Position numbers and translations under genes: made by a program. DNA of 64,000 nucleotides. Origin: Phormidesmis sp963710175. Its GTDB lineage: Bacteria; Cyanobacteriota; Cyanobacteriia; Phormidesmidales; Phormidesmidaceae. How positions within the stretch are numbered: position 1 is the first letter of the stretch; every line of letters starts with the position of its first letter. The stretch covers positions 1,850,345 through 1,914,344 of the forward strand of contig CAVPZC010000002.1 of assembly GCA_963710175.1 (NCBI GenBank), in the 5' to 3' direction. A model generated the notes under the pieces. It did not search any database. It was not told the DNA's origin and was given only the letters and a program-made list of their open reading frames with translations. Shown here in pieces: positions 26,620 to 35,574 of this stretch.

Positions 26620-27489
26620 TCAGCTATCTGACAGGGCATGTTGAAAAATGCTTAGGAAATCGGCTAGAGAATCTATCTCGCAGCTACGAGATTTGACGGG
26701 ACAGCATTCTAGAATACTTGTGCCGACTATCTCAAAATTGTCCTTTAAGTCAATTAGCAAGTGACGAAGACTTTCTGTATTGATACCGTTAGGCACAGGG
26801 CAGGCCACATGAGGAAACTCCTCTGGCTCAACAACATCCAGATCAAGATGGATATAGAGCTGACTAAAACCACCGCTTTTGATCGCTGCAAGTAGCCGAC
26901 CGTTTTCCCTCCGATTGACAGCGCTAGCAGAGAATACAGGTAGTGCATGTTGGCGAATAAAATTGCTCTCGGGCCGATCAAGCTCTCTCGCACCTACCAG
27001 AAATACCTGTTCGGATATTAGCCTTGAAAAGGCTTGATTTAGGATGTCTGCGTTGCCCTCACCTAACAGCGTGCGTAGGGGCATTCCATGAAAATGCCCG
27101 CTGGGCGAGGAACTGGGCGTATTGAGATCTCCATGAGCATCTAGCCAGATGACTGCAAGAGATCGTCCATATTTTCGATTGAGGAAAGAGACAGGCGCAA
27201 TCTCGACGCTACAGTCTCCGCCGATTACCAGAATTTTCGCTGGATTGTGAGTCTTGATGATGCGGCAAGCCGCTGAAAGTTGAGAAAGAATTTGACTGTA
27301 TCCAAGAATGTTCTGATTGGGCGTGAGTGCATAGGTCGAAGATACTGGAATTGAGGTGAAAGCGGTACGATCACCCAGAGATTCATACAGCAATTTCGCT
27401 CCCTCGTATAGTTCTATTTTGCCTGAGCCTTGCCACTGAGGAAAGAAGAGATTGAAAGTCGTGGTCGCATGTTTTACAGCGTCAGGCAT
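26620..27489 (-). CDS. Arginase/agmatinase family ureohydrolase
   Basis: Binuclear manganese hydrolase cleaving a guanidino group from arginine, agmatine or a related compound; 289 residues, close to family length. Metal-binding motifs are all present: GGDCSVEIAP, WLDAHGDLNTP, HGMPLRTLLGEG and LDLDVVEPEEFP, with ECCPVKSR near the end. Which guanidino compound is used cannot be told; cyanobacterial members include agmatinase and guanidine hydrolase. A weak minus-strand promoter region of about 155 bp separates it from the fructokinase pseudogene. Confidence 0.85.
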   Translation of the reverse strand: MPDAVKHATTTFNLFFPQWQGSGKIELYEGAKLLYESLGDRTAFTSIPVSSTYALTPNQNILGYSQILSQLSAACRIIKTHNPAKILVIGGDCSVEIAPVSFLNRKYGRSLAVIWLDAHGDLNTPSSSPSGHFHGMPLRTLLGEGNADILNQAFSRLISEQVFLVGARELDRPESNFIRQHALPVFSASAVNRRENGRLLAAIKSGGFSQLYIHLDLDVVEPEEFPHVACPVPNGINTESLRHLLIDLKDNFEIVGTSILECCPVKSRSCEIDSLADFLSIFQHALSDS

Positions 27490-27645
27490 AGGAGTCGCAA
27501 GGAAGTACTAAAGGTGCACCATACAACAGCACAAGAAGCGTATTATAAGATCAAAGTGGCCTGCCAAGCATGAGTCGTCTTTACAATTCGCCGCTCTTAT
27601 TGCCAGACCACAGTTCACCCGGATCACTCACTTGAGGGCGATAGT

Positions 27646-28364
27646 ATGTCACTTTTAGGCGCGATTGAAGCAGGGGACACCAAATTTGTCTGCGCGGTGG
27701 GAGCAGGGCCTGACGATCTGCGGACGGTCACCCACATCCCTACCACTACTCCCGCTGAAACTATTCCCCAAGTGACTGATCTTTTTCGTCAACAGACAAG
27801 GGTGGAGGGAACTTTCTCAGCCATTGGCATTGGCGCTTCTGGCCCTGTGGATGTCCGTCCAGACTCCTCTAAATTTGGCTGGTCTTTAAACATGCCAAAA
27901 CCGGGTTGGCAACGGATTGACTTTGCAGGTGTAGTGAAACGTAGTTTAAACGTTGCCATAGGCTTCGATACGGATGTCAATGCGGCGGCTTTGGGCGAGC
28001 ACCAGTGGGGCAGCAAACGGGTTAGAAACGTTCATCTACTTGACTGTAGGCACCGGAATTGGGAGCGGTGGGATAGTGGGTGGCCAGCCTTATTCACGGT
28101 ATGCTGCACCCTGAAATGGGTCATATAGCTCCTGTCGAGTTGCTTAGGACACTTTTATCGGCTGAAACCGTTATCTGACAGCAGGCAACTCGACTCGCAA
28201 AGTAAGAATGCATCCTTACTTTGCTATATCCGAACATGCCCGAAATTACGAGCGATATTGAAGCGTATATCGTACCGCCAAAGCTAGGGAGTAAGGCTGG
28301 CATCACGGGCGCTTTGGCGCTGGCACAGCGGGCCGCTGCACAGGCTGCGGAACAGAATAGGTAA
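27646..28364 (+). pseudogene. ROK fructokinase paralogue, frameshifted and interrupted by a MITE-like element
   Basis: The first 130 codons are a clear homologue of the fructokinase at 1-856 (IEAGDTKFVCAVGAGP, GFDTDVNAAALGEHQWG). A frameshift near 28030 follows, then a stop at 28126-28128. Nucleotide similarity continues to about 28123 (CACCCTGAAATGGGTCAT). Two-hairpin element copy B intervenes at 28124-28228. The gene then resumes near its C-terminus (EAYIVPPKLGSKAG to AEQNR, stop 28362-28364). Roughly 90 codons of the middle, including the zinc site, are missing. The original ROK Gly in AGGT is Asp here. Confidence 0.85.
28124..28228 (-). repeat. Two-hairpin MITE-like element, copy B
   Basis: 105 bp, reverse orientation, nearly identical to copy A. 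Begins TATAGC and ends GCTATA. Hairpin 1 stem GCAAAGTAAG / CTTACTTTGC is perfect here, where copy A has a mismatch. It sits exactly at the deletion junction of the fructokinase pseudogene, direct evidence that these elements insert into or mediate rearrangement of genes. Confidence 0.8.
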
Positions 28365-28383
28365 GCTCATCTGAGCTTCGCCG

Positions 28384-30405
28384 TCAGGCAAGGATGGTCG
28401 TGGACTGCTGCAAATTGACTATCGGAGACTGTGTAGGTGAGAGACAGACGACCCGAAAGCCGATATCGTCGATTCTGCTGTGAAACGGATAGCTGAGGCT
28501 GTAGGCAGATCGGCAGTTTGTCGGTAGGTAAAAGCAAGATCCGCCGCGCAACGATTTCTTTTGGTTGGAGAGCCGGCAGGCGCAGTCTTTTGCAAAGGCA
28601 TCGTGATGGAGATCGTGCCAGCCATCTAAGCACCATTCCCACACGTTGCCGTGCATGTCATGCAGGCCAAAGAGATTGGGCGGAAAGCTGCCGACTGTCG
28701 TAGTTTGCTTGCGATATAGACCCTTTGGCCCTTGGGCATAGGCATAGCTGCCGTTGTAGTTCACCAGTTCGGGCGTAATAGTGGGGCCAAAGTAAAACGG
28801 GGTTGTTGTGCCTGCGCGACAGGCGTATTCCCACTGTTCTCCGCTGGGCAGTTGATAGGTGTGTCCGGTGCGCTGCGATAGCCACTGGCAGAACTCTACT
28901 GCATCTGTCCAAAATATGCTTTCAACCGGCTGGCTGGGATCTTTTGAACAGGCAAAGTCAGTCCGCATATCTCGCTCTGCCTTTTTTACAATCCCTGCTG
29001 TTTGCCATTGGGCTTGAGTAATGGCATATTTCCCTAGCCAAAACTCGGGCACGGTCACTTCGCGCTGAGGGTATTCGTCTTCGCTGGCACCGGTTTCGCC
29101 TATGGCTGCGCCCATTTGGTAGGTGCCGCCTGGTATCTGAACCATTTCTAAGGTGATGCCATTGCCTAAGTCTTCGGTAAAGGTGGTTGCTTCGGCGGCG
29201 ATCGCCTCAATTACTTCGCCCTGCCGATCAACTCGCACCGTTTCAAAGCCAAAGGTAGGGTATTGCACTACTTCAGCCTGGGCTGTCTCCGCTGGCCAAA
29301 CCGATAGATGGATTTGAGGGTTGCCGGGAGAGACAGCCTGATCGCCTAAAATCTGTTGTTCTATCGCCTGCACATCTTCATTGCGTAAGCTCAGCAGTCG
29401 CTGCAAGTCTTTTAAGTCTTGAACGGCTTGTTCATTCAGCGGGTAGGAGAACGCTCTTTCTGCGGCGATCGCTTCTGTATAAACCGCCAGGTGCTTCTGC
29501 TTTTCTCGGTAGGGCTGCAAAATCTCGTTTTCGATCTGCCTCGCCTGCGCGGGCGGCACCCCCAACCGCTGCTGCCACTGCGATAAAGCGGCTCTACCAG
29601 CTGGGCCAATATCGCCATCGCGAACCTTTTGCTGAACCTGCTTGCGATAGCGCTGCTTATTATCAACCCGAGCTTTGGCAATGACAATGTCGTAGCCCTG
29701 CTGCGCGTTAAAAATAGCTGGTTCCATAGCTGGCGCAGCCACCTCTACCTGCGCCTTTACATATTCGTGCAGGTGCCGGGCCGAGATAAAGCTTTGTCCA
29801 TCGGGCGCTGCGCCGCCAGTTTTGAGTCCTTCTATCAGGTAGCGGGTGTAAACTGAGAGACTTTCGCCTTCTTGCTCTAGGGCGTAGCGAGCTGAAGTCG
29901 AAGCGGTGAGTAAGCACCAGCCTTTGCCGCCTAGCTGCGCTTCGACATCTACGCTGTCGTCATTCATGGCCAAAAAGCCGTTGGCAAAGGCTGCGCCAAA
30001 GCAGCAGTCTAAAATGATCACTTTGCGCTCCGCCGAGGCGTTGCTTAGCTCTCGCTTCAAAAAATCGGCTTCAACAGCGGTGCCCGTATTCGGTCTGCCG
30101 TTTGCAAAGAGCTGAGTCTGGGCGGTTGTCAGGTAGAAGTCGCCGGTCATGTCTTTGATGCCGTGACCGGTGAAGTAAAACAGCACCAGGTCTCGCTTGG
30201 TCAGCTGGGAGAAGACTTCGCAAATGCGCGATCGCATCTCTCCCACATCCGGATTGATCAGCGGTACAACAGCGTCAAACCCACCGATGGCTGGATTGCT
30301 CAGCATCGACTGCATCGCTTTGACGCCATTAGCCGGGCATTGCAGCGTTCTGAGCCCTTCGCCGTATTCTCCAACTCCAATCAACAATGCAATTTTTCTA
30401 CCCAT
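28384..30405 (-). CDS. Caspase-like (peptidase C14) protein with C-terminal formylglycine-enzyme-fold domain
   Basis: A 673-residue multidomain protein. Residues 1-245 are a metacaspase-type domain (MGRKIALLIGVGEY) with likely catalytic His81 in FYFTGHGIKD and Cys134/135 in VIILDCCFGAAF. Residues about 250-350 are helical, with two similar repeats around EILQPYREKQKHL and a second VQAIEQQIL unit, likely an adaptor. From about 400 to 655 lies a SUMF1/FGE fold (VQIPGGTYQMGA, LPSGEQWEYACRAG, LHDMHGNVWEWC, GFRVVC), here more likely a ligand-binding C-type-lectin-like module than a sulfatase maturase. The C-terminal segment resembles DGR variable regions. The small gene at 30562-30957 on the same strand is the probable partner. 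Role in conflict or programmed death is inferred from architecture. Confidence 0.87.
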   Translation of the reverse strand: MGRKIALLIGVGEYGEGLRTLQCPANGVKAMQSMLSNPAIGGFDAVVPLINPDVGEMRSRICEVFSQLTKRDLVLFYFTGHGIKDMTGDFYLTTAQTQLFANGRPNTGTAVEADFLKRELSNASAERKVIILDCCFGAAFANGFLAMNDDSVDVEAQLGGKGWCLLTASTSARYALEQEGESLSVYTRYLIEGLKTGGAAPDGQSFISARHLHEYVKAQVEVAAPAMEPAIFNAQQGYDIVIAKARVDNKQRYRKQVQQKVRDGDIGPAGRAALSQWQQRLGVPPAQARQIENEILQPYREKQKHLAVYTEAIAAERAFSYPLNEQAVQDLKDLQRLLSLRNEDVQAIEQQILGDQAVSPGNPQIHLSVWPAETAQAEVVQYPTFGFETVRVDRQGEVIEAIAAEATTFTEDLGNGITLEMVQIPGGTYQMGAAIGETGASEDEYPQREVTVPEFWLGKYAITQAQWQTAGIVKKAERDMRTDFACSKDPSQPVESIFWTDAVEFCQWLSQRTGHTYQLPSGEQWEYACRAGTTTPFYFGPTITPELVNYNGSYAYAQGPKGLYRKQTTTVGSFPPNLFGLHDMHGNVWEWCLDGWHDLHHDAFAKDCACRLSNQKKSLRGGSCFYLPTNCRSAYSLSYPFHSRIDDIGFRVVCLSPTQSPIVNLQQSTTILA

Positions 30406-30514
30406 TTACCCCATGCGCTTATGTAGATGCTGACCGCTAGCCCATCGTGGCCGCAAGCGACAGAACGATAGACCTGACGTGTCCTATAATCAGGACGTCA
30501 GCTGTACGACGATG

Positions 30515-30541
30515 CTTCAGGCTCTGCCATAGCGCCTGAAG
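30515..30541 (-). terminator. Hairpin between the companion gene and the caspase gene
   Basis: CTTCAGGC (30515-30522) pairs exactly with GCCTGAAG (30534-30541), just after the stop of the upstream small gene on the minus strand. No long T-run follows, so it may attenuate rather than fully terminate. Confidence 0.35.
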
Positions 30542-30561
30542 TTCTTCAACGCTATAGGGTC

Positions 30562-30957
30562 TCACTCCCCTGGTTTCACCTTTTCAGCTGCTTCTATAAG
30601 CTTGTCAATCACCTTGTCAAAATCGCTGGGCCGCACATTCTTAGCGCCAATTTTGTGGGCCTGCCCATCCACTTCGACGGTGAACTCAATGGGCTGACCG
30701 GGCAACCGGCTAAAGACTTCATGGCAGACCTGTTTCAGCCCGTCCCCTGGAATCTCTGCTGTCAAGACGCTCCATAGCCAGTGCGTGCCCATTCCTCCGA
30801 CGGGGACGTTGGGGTCAGGCAGGCGGCCTACGGTTTCTATCATGGAGAGCGATCGCAGCTCTCGAAACAGGTTTTGAGTAAAGGCCTCTTGCTGAGCGTC
30901 TGGCATATTGCTATTAGCGGCACGCCAGTCAATCGTTAGCCAAACAGTATCCGTCAT
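30562..30957 (-). CDS. Small companion protein of the caspase effector (EACC1-like)
   Basis: A 131-residue alpha/beta protein. VWLTIDWRAANSNMPD opens it, WSVLTAEIPGDGLKQVCHEV and IEFTVEVDGQAHKIGAKNVR are in the middle, and it ends in a charged helix (FDKVIDKLIEAAEKVKPGE). The pattern of size, a strand pair around a DG turn and location beside a caspase gene resembles the effector-associated constant component (EACC1) of bacterial NTP-dependent conflict systems. I do not see catalytic motifs. The assignment is inference from layout and rough pattern; it could be an unrelated cyanobacterial hypothetical. Confidence 0.6.
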   Translation of the reverse strand: MTDTVWLTIDWRAANSNMPDAQQEAFTQNLFRELRSLSMIETVGRLPDPNVPVGGMGTHWLWSVLTAEIPGDGLKQVCHEVFSRLPGQPIEFTVEVDGQAHKIGAKNVRPSDFDKVIDKLIEAAEKVKPGE

Positions 30958-31357
30958 GATCGTTCTCGGGGTTGTGAAAATGTAAATACCACCACTGACT
31001 AATTTTGTTTGATTTTGCAGGCAATATGTACTGATTTAAGGCAGCTTCGCTAAATATTTACTCAGACTGTGATAGCATCTAATATTTTTGACTGTCCAAA
31101 GGTGCGCAAAATCACTCACCATCAGGCGATTGACCGATTGTAAAGCCGCATTCACTGAGCCAGTTTTGAAACAGCCGTATCCGAGTTATTACAGAGGCTG
31201 AGCCGACTGCTACTCAGCTCAGTTCCTCAGGTCATCTGCCTGCCTCTGTTTTCAGGCTTCACTGGCCTTGGCCTCTTTGCGCTGATTCCTGCGATCGCTC
31301 AGCGCTATGCTCAGCACCTGGCACGGTCGTCGGATGAGCTGATTGAAGAAATGGCGA
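30958..31357. other. Intergenic region, 400 bp, with a possible gene remnant
   Basis: The first half is AT-rich and should hold the companion-gene promoter. From about 31160 a plus-strand frame without a start codon reads LLQRLSRLLLSSVPQVICLP, then GFTGLGLFALIPAIAQRYA to a TAG at 31372-31374. It looks like the end of a lost membrane protein gene. No family recognised. Confidence 0.35.
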
Positions 31358-32104
31358 TCAGTCAGCTAGCTTAGTAGCGATGCCGATGTACATGATGCGA
31401 TCGCTCTGCGGATCAAAATTTACCTGGAGCTGACCGCTGCGTTGATATTGCCGCAGCGTTTGCCATTTGCCGACTGGCCCGGGTGGGCCAAACATATTAA
31501 ATCCCGTGATGGAGAGTGGCTGCATTCCCGCCTGCTTTGCCATATCAGTTAGCTCTGCGGGCGTGATGAATTTGTTCCAGTCGTGAATGCCCGGAGAAAT
31601 CTGTCGCAGCACATTCTCTAGCAGCCAGATCATCACCATTCTGGACTGCCAGGTGCGGTTGATCGTGTCAAAGCAAAATTGGCCTTCTGGCTTAAGCACC
31701 CGGCTAATTTCTGCGATTGTCTGCTGCGGACTTTCGACATGTTCCAGAACATCCACACAGACCACCACGTCAAACATGTCGTCATCAAACGGGAGCTGCT
31801 CGGCCTGACTCTGGCGATAGTTGATGTTCAGATTGGCTTCGCTCGCGTGATGGTTAGCTGCCTCAATGCAAGCTGCCGACTGGTCAATCCCCGTAACTTG
31901 AGCCCCGCGCTTAGCCAAAAACTCGCAGGTAAAACCGCCGCCACAGCCGACATCTAGCACCTTGAGCTGCGACCACTCGGCGATGTGGGTATCGAAAAAT
32001 TGAAATCGCAGCGGATTTAACTGGCTTAGCGGGGCTACCGTAGCGGTTTCTTGCCACCACTGCCGTGCCCACTGGTCATAATATGATAGGTCGTTGCGCT
32101 GCAT
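31358..32104 (-). CDS. Class I SAM methyltransferase, UbiG-like
   Basis: About 248 residues from the internal ATG (MQRNDLSYYDQWARQWW), the start that fits the UbiG family. The frame is open 22 codons further upstream to 32170. SAM-binding motif I is VLDVGCGGGFTCEFLA; LPFDDDMFDVVVCVDVLEHV is motif II/post II. WNKFITPAELTDMAKQAG and the GPPGPVGKWQT segment also resemble UbiG O-methyltransferases. Cyanobacteria do not make ubiquinone, so the substrate is probably another quinone-like or phenolic compound. Confidence 0.75.
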   Translation of the reverse strand: MQRNDLSYYDQWARQWWQETATVAPLSQLNPLRFQFFDTHIAEWSQLKVLDVGCGGGFTCEFLAKRGAQVTGIDQSAACIEAANHHASEANLNINYRQSQAEQLPFDDDMFDVVVCVDVLEHVESPQQTIAEISRVLKPEGQFCFDTINRTWQSRMVMIWLLENVLRQISPGIHDWNKFITPAELTDMAKQAGMQPLSITGFNMFGPPGPVGKWQTLRQYQRSGQLQVNFDPQSDRIMYIGIATKLAD

Positions 32105-32307
32105 GAGAATATTGAAGGAAGGGTGTTGTAGTAACCCCATCTTAGACAAAGCAGACTGTTTGGGACGCACGCTACGTTGCCTAACCTATTTAGGGACCAC
32201 CGGATATTTTTGGCACAGTGACTACCAAAATGGTGCCTCTCAACTATGACAGGCCTCTATAACCCCAGCATAAGCGCTGAGCTTGTACCCGTAGCCTTCC
32301 TGCCTAT

Positions 32308-33333
32308 CTAAACCGCTATCCAACCATTTGGAAGCCTGCTTTGCAGCTCAAGATACTTCCGTTGGTAGGGTTGCCACTGCTGCCAAAGTTCCAATCGTGA
32401 CGCTTGAAAATCGGCCTCAATAGTAGGCAACTGCTGCTGCCAATCTGCCCCAAGCTCATCGGCAAGAAACTGACTCACCACAATTTGATCTTGTAGCTGA
32501 CCTAAAATGCTCTGAAGATCACGAAACTCTCTTACCTGAGCCGCGTAGGTGATGTCGTAAAGACCTCTAAAAAACTCTGTTTGATAGCGAATGCCCTTGA
32601 TTTGCTTGCGCAGGTCATGGAGCCGTTCACCCTCTTCCTCGAATAGCTGATTGAGCTTAGAGAGGGAGATATTGCTGAGGGGAACAGCTCGACCATTCTG
32701 CTTACGGGCAGCCACCAGCCAGCCAGCGTGCTGCAAAAGCTCAGTGACAGGCGCGACAATTCGCGTAGCGGCGGCTCGCTGCGCCGACTGTTGCGCAGCA
32801 GGAGAAAAATTGGGCTGCTTTACCCATCCTCTAAACAGGCGAGTGAGCTTTTTGTAAGACTTCTTTTGAAGAAACTTTTCTAAATGAGAAAACTGTTTTT
32901 TGCGGCGCTTCTTTAGCTTTTTCAATAGCGCTTTTACTGTCTTTCTCTCAGCTTTGCTCAAGTCGCTAGCAGTAGTCTTGCTGCTGCCATTTTCTTTAGC
33001 GGTGACCAGCGTTTGCTCAAACCACTGTTGCATCACGTCTAAATCGCGAACTTTGCCCAGCGCTTTGGTAAGTTCGCCGACGGCTTTAGCGGGGGGAACC
33101 TGCTCGTCGCCATCTTTGTTTTGTTGAGAATCGCTGATCTCGACAACGTCTGAAAGTAGGCTCAGGGCTGAGCGCAGCCGCCGGGTGCCGATCCGCATTT
33201 GATGCAGAGGCTCTGGATCGGTGTCGGCTAATACTTGCGATCGCAGCTTAAATACCCGTTTAGACTGCTGCCGAATAATCTGATACGCATAGCCTCCCAG
33301 CAGCGTCTCGTCTTTGGAAATTTGTTGTGGGGT
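32308..33333 (-). CDS. CHAD domain-containing protein
   Basis: Helical, His/Arg/Lys-rich CHAD protein, a family that binds inorganic polyphosphate. Landmarks are EPLHQMRIGTRRLRSALSLL near the N-terminus, LTKALGKVRDLDVMQQWFEQ, and LHDLRKQIKGIRYQTEFFRG with a repeat-like FRDLQSILGQLQDQIVVSQF. A very basic central stretch (KALLKKLKKRRKKQF) is typical. The frame is open to 33372; the Met at 33333 (MTPQQISKDETLLG) is close to the domain start. No triphosphatase (CYTH) domain or gene adjoins it. Confidence 0.82.
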   Translation of the reverse strand, partial: TPQQISKDETLLGGYAYQIIRQQSKRVFKLRSQVLADTDPEPLHQMRIGTRRLRSALSLLSDVVEISDSQQNKDGDEQVPPAKAVGELTKALGKVRDLDVMQQWFEQTLVTAKENGSSKTTASDLSKAERKTVKALLKKLKKRRKKQFSHLEKFLQKKSYKKLTRLFRGWVKQPNFSPAAQQSAQRAAATRIVAPVTELLQHAGWLVAARKQNGRAVPLSNISLSKLNQLFEEEGERLHDLRKQIKGIRYQTEFFRGLYDITYAAQVREFRDLQSILGQLQDQIVVSQFLADELGADWQQQLPTIEADFQASRLELWQQWQPYQRKYLELQSRLPNGWIAV

Positions 33334-33372
33334 CATAGGTGTAAGGCCACCTGCTGTTAAACTGTTAGACAC

Positions 33373-33671
33373 TGTCAGCGCTAGCTGAAGATGTATTTCA
33401 TATTACATTTTAGCTCAAAAGTGATAGCAATCTCAATTCATTAAAAACTGCTTTTTTATCAAAAATAGCCAGTAGAAATGCTATCGAATTTCTGGCTTAA
33501 TTTAAACGGGTCGTTATTTTTGTCAAAAATGCTTTGCAACCCGTCTCAGGCGAGCATAAGCGCTAGAAGCGTCACACTGGATCTTGATTGTTATTGTTAG
33601 CTGGTGATGTTTTATCGGGTACTCTGCCCGTGTAAGTTAAGCCTAAAACTATAGGCTGTTTCAGTACTGTC
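33373..33671. other. Divergent intergenic region, 299 bp
   Basis: AT-rich upstream region shared by the CHAD gene (minus) and the MASE1 kinase (plus). No repeat or operator noticed. Confidence 0.4.
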
Positions 33672-35513
33672 ATGCGCACCGATTTTAAAGTATCACTCTT
33701 CAAAAGACAGCTTAACCGGCTCCTATTCAATAGAGTATCTGCCATCAGCTTGTTGATTCTACTGCCAGTACACTTCTGTCTGGCAAAAATATCAGGACTC
33801 TTTACCTTCGAAGAGGCGGCAGCCATCTGGCCCTCTAGCGGGGCGTTTTTAGCAGCGGTGCTGCTACTGGGTCACCGGGCTTGGCTGCCCATGTTTGTTA
33901 GCGACTGGATCATAGGCCAAGTACTTTACTATGGCTCTCTTCCCCTCAGTTTCTCCATCGCTGCTATCGACACCGTAGAGGCGATTGGTATAAGTCTAGT
34001 TATTCTATACTTCGTTAAGCGCAGCTATCCCTTTGGTCGGGTTGCGAGTACGCTAAAGTACCTGCTGCTACTAGTGCCTATTCCTATGTTGACAGCTGGC
34101 TTAGCTGTCGCCACGCTTTGCTTGTTTGGAGTGAGTGACTGGGATGGGTTTTGGCTGACTTATAAGAGCTGGCTGTGCGGCATGTTGACCAGCGGCGTCG
34201 TCATTACGCCTTTTATTCTCTGCACCTGGCACTCTATTAAAGAAAGGTGCTGGCGGCTTCCAGCCTCTCAGCTGATGGAGTTTGGGGTTATTCTGGGGCT
34301 ACTTATCCTGATCGGTCTGACGGCTTTCACGGGTGCAGCTCCGATTGAATATTTGCTGATTTTTCCGCTGATTTGGTCAGCCCTTCGCTTTGAAACTCGC
34401 GAGTCAACGGCTTTATCGTTGATTATGAGTGTGATCGCTATTTCTAAGACGCTGCATGGCCACGGGTCTTTCGCCCAATATGACAGTACGCTTTCAGTAG
34501 TTTTACTCCAATCATTTATTGTCTCTTTAACGATTGCAGCACTGGTTCTATCAGCAGCTATTCAAGAAAATCGGCAGGCCAACGAAAACTTAAGACACAT
34601 CAACGAAGATTTGGAAAATCGGGTAGAAGGCCGTACCGAGGAACTGAGCGATACCCTACGAGAGCTAAGAAAAACCCAGGCTCATCTTGTCCAGCAAGAG
34701 AAGATGTCTGGTCTGGGTCAAATGGTGGCAGGTGTTGCCCACGAGATCAACAACCCGGTCAACTTTATCCACGGAAATCTTGGATACATTCAGCAGTATG
34801 CCAGAGATATGCTGCGCATAATTCAGCTCTATCAGCAGCACTTTCCTCATCCCCCCGCCGAGATTCAAGCTGAGCAAGAAGCTGTTGACTTAGCATTTTT
34901 ACAGAAAGATCTGGCTAAAGTCCTGACCTCTATGACTATGGGAACGGCCCGAATTACGGAGATTGTGCTGTCGCTGCGCAACTTTTCTCGTATGGATGAG
35001 TCGGAATCTAAGATCGTTGATATCCACGAGGGCATAGAGAGTACGCTGATGATTTTGCAGCATCGGCTGAAAGCGTCGTCTCAGCGACCGGCCATCAGCG
35101 TCATTCGAGACTTTGGCCAGCTGCCCCCCATTACCTGCTACGCCAGCCAGCTCAATCAGGTGTTTATGAATATTTTGGTCAATGGTATCGACGCTTTAGA
35201 GACAGACCTGCTCAGCTCCCCCAATACCGAAAAGCTGCCGCAAATTACTCTCCGGACTGAGGCTCGCGCCGACAGCATTGTTATCAGCATTGCCGATAAT
35301 GGAACAGGGATTTCTCCGGCGGTGAAAAGCCGCATTTTTGACCCGTTCTTCACTACAAAAGAGGTAGGTAAAGGCACTGGCATGGGTATGGCTATTAGCT
35401 ATCAGCTGATTACCGAAAAGCACAGGGGCAAAATCGAGTGCTTCTCCGAAGAAGGAGCTGGTACAGAGTTTGTGATCGAAATTCCGATCTGTCTCTCTAG
35501 CAAGGTCAAATAG
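33672..35513 (+). CDS. Sensor histidine kinase with MASE1 membrane sensor
   Basis: A 613-residue transmembrane kinase. Residues 15-300 are a MASE1-type sensor of about eight helices (FEEAAAIWPSSGAFLAAVLL is typical). A coiled coil follows (LENRVEGRTEELSDTLRELR). The H-box is LGQMVAGVAHEINNPVNF with phospho-acceptor His357. The ATPase has N-box VFMNILVNGIDAL, G1 SIADNGTGIS, F-box IFDPFFTTKEVGKGTGMGMA. It lacks a receiver and the response regulator is not adjacent. The kinase part is closely related to that at 51735-53168 (same GNLxYIxxY motif after the H-box), so the two are paralogues. Confidence 0.88.
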   Translation: MRTDFKVSLFKRQLNRLLFNRVSAISLLILLPVHFCLAKISGLFTFEEAAAIWPSSGAFLAAVLLLGHRAWLPMFVSDWIIGQVLYYGSLPLSFSIAAIDTVEAIGISLVILYFVKRSYPFGRVASTLKYLLLLVPIPMLTAGLAVATLCLFGVSDWDGFWLTYKSWLCGMLTSGVVITPFILCTWHSIKERCWRLPASQLMEFGVILGLLILIGLTAFTGAAPIEYLLIFPLIWSALRFETRESTALSLIMSVIAISKTLHGHGSFAQYDSTLSVVLLQSFIVSLTIAALVLSAAIQENRQANENLRHINEDLENRVEGRTEELSDTLRELRKTQAHLVQQEKMSGLGQMVAGVAHEINNPVNFIHGNLGYIQQYARDMLRIIQLYQQHFPHPPAEIQAEQEAVDLAFLQKDLAKVLTSMTMGTARITEIVLSLRNFSRMDESESKIVDIHEGIESTLMILQHRLKASSQRPAISVIRDFGQLPPITCYASQLNQVFMNILVNGIDALETDLLSSPNTEKLPQITLRTEARADSIVISIADNGTGISPAVKSRIFDPFFTTKEVGKGTGMGMAISYQLITEKHRGKIECFSEEGAGTEFVIEIPICLSSKVK

Positions 35514-35574
35514 CGATCTTTGATTAGGCGATCGCCACACCCTTTCAAGATGCGGCGATCAAAGACAAATAAAG

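Noticed and set aside
31157..31374. Small membrane protein gene
   Set aside because: The hydrophobic reading has no usable start codon and follows a stop directly; noted only as a possible remnant.
31358..32170. Ubiquinone biosynthesis UbiG
   Set aside because: The fold and motifs fit, but cyanobacteria make plastoquinone, so the gene symbol would assert a pathway that is not expected.
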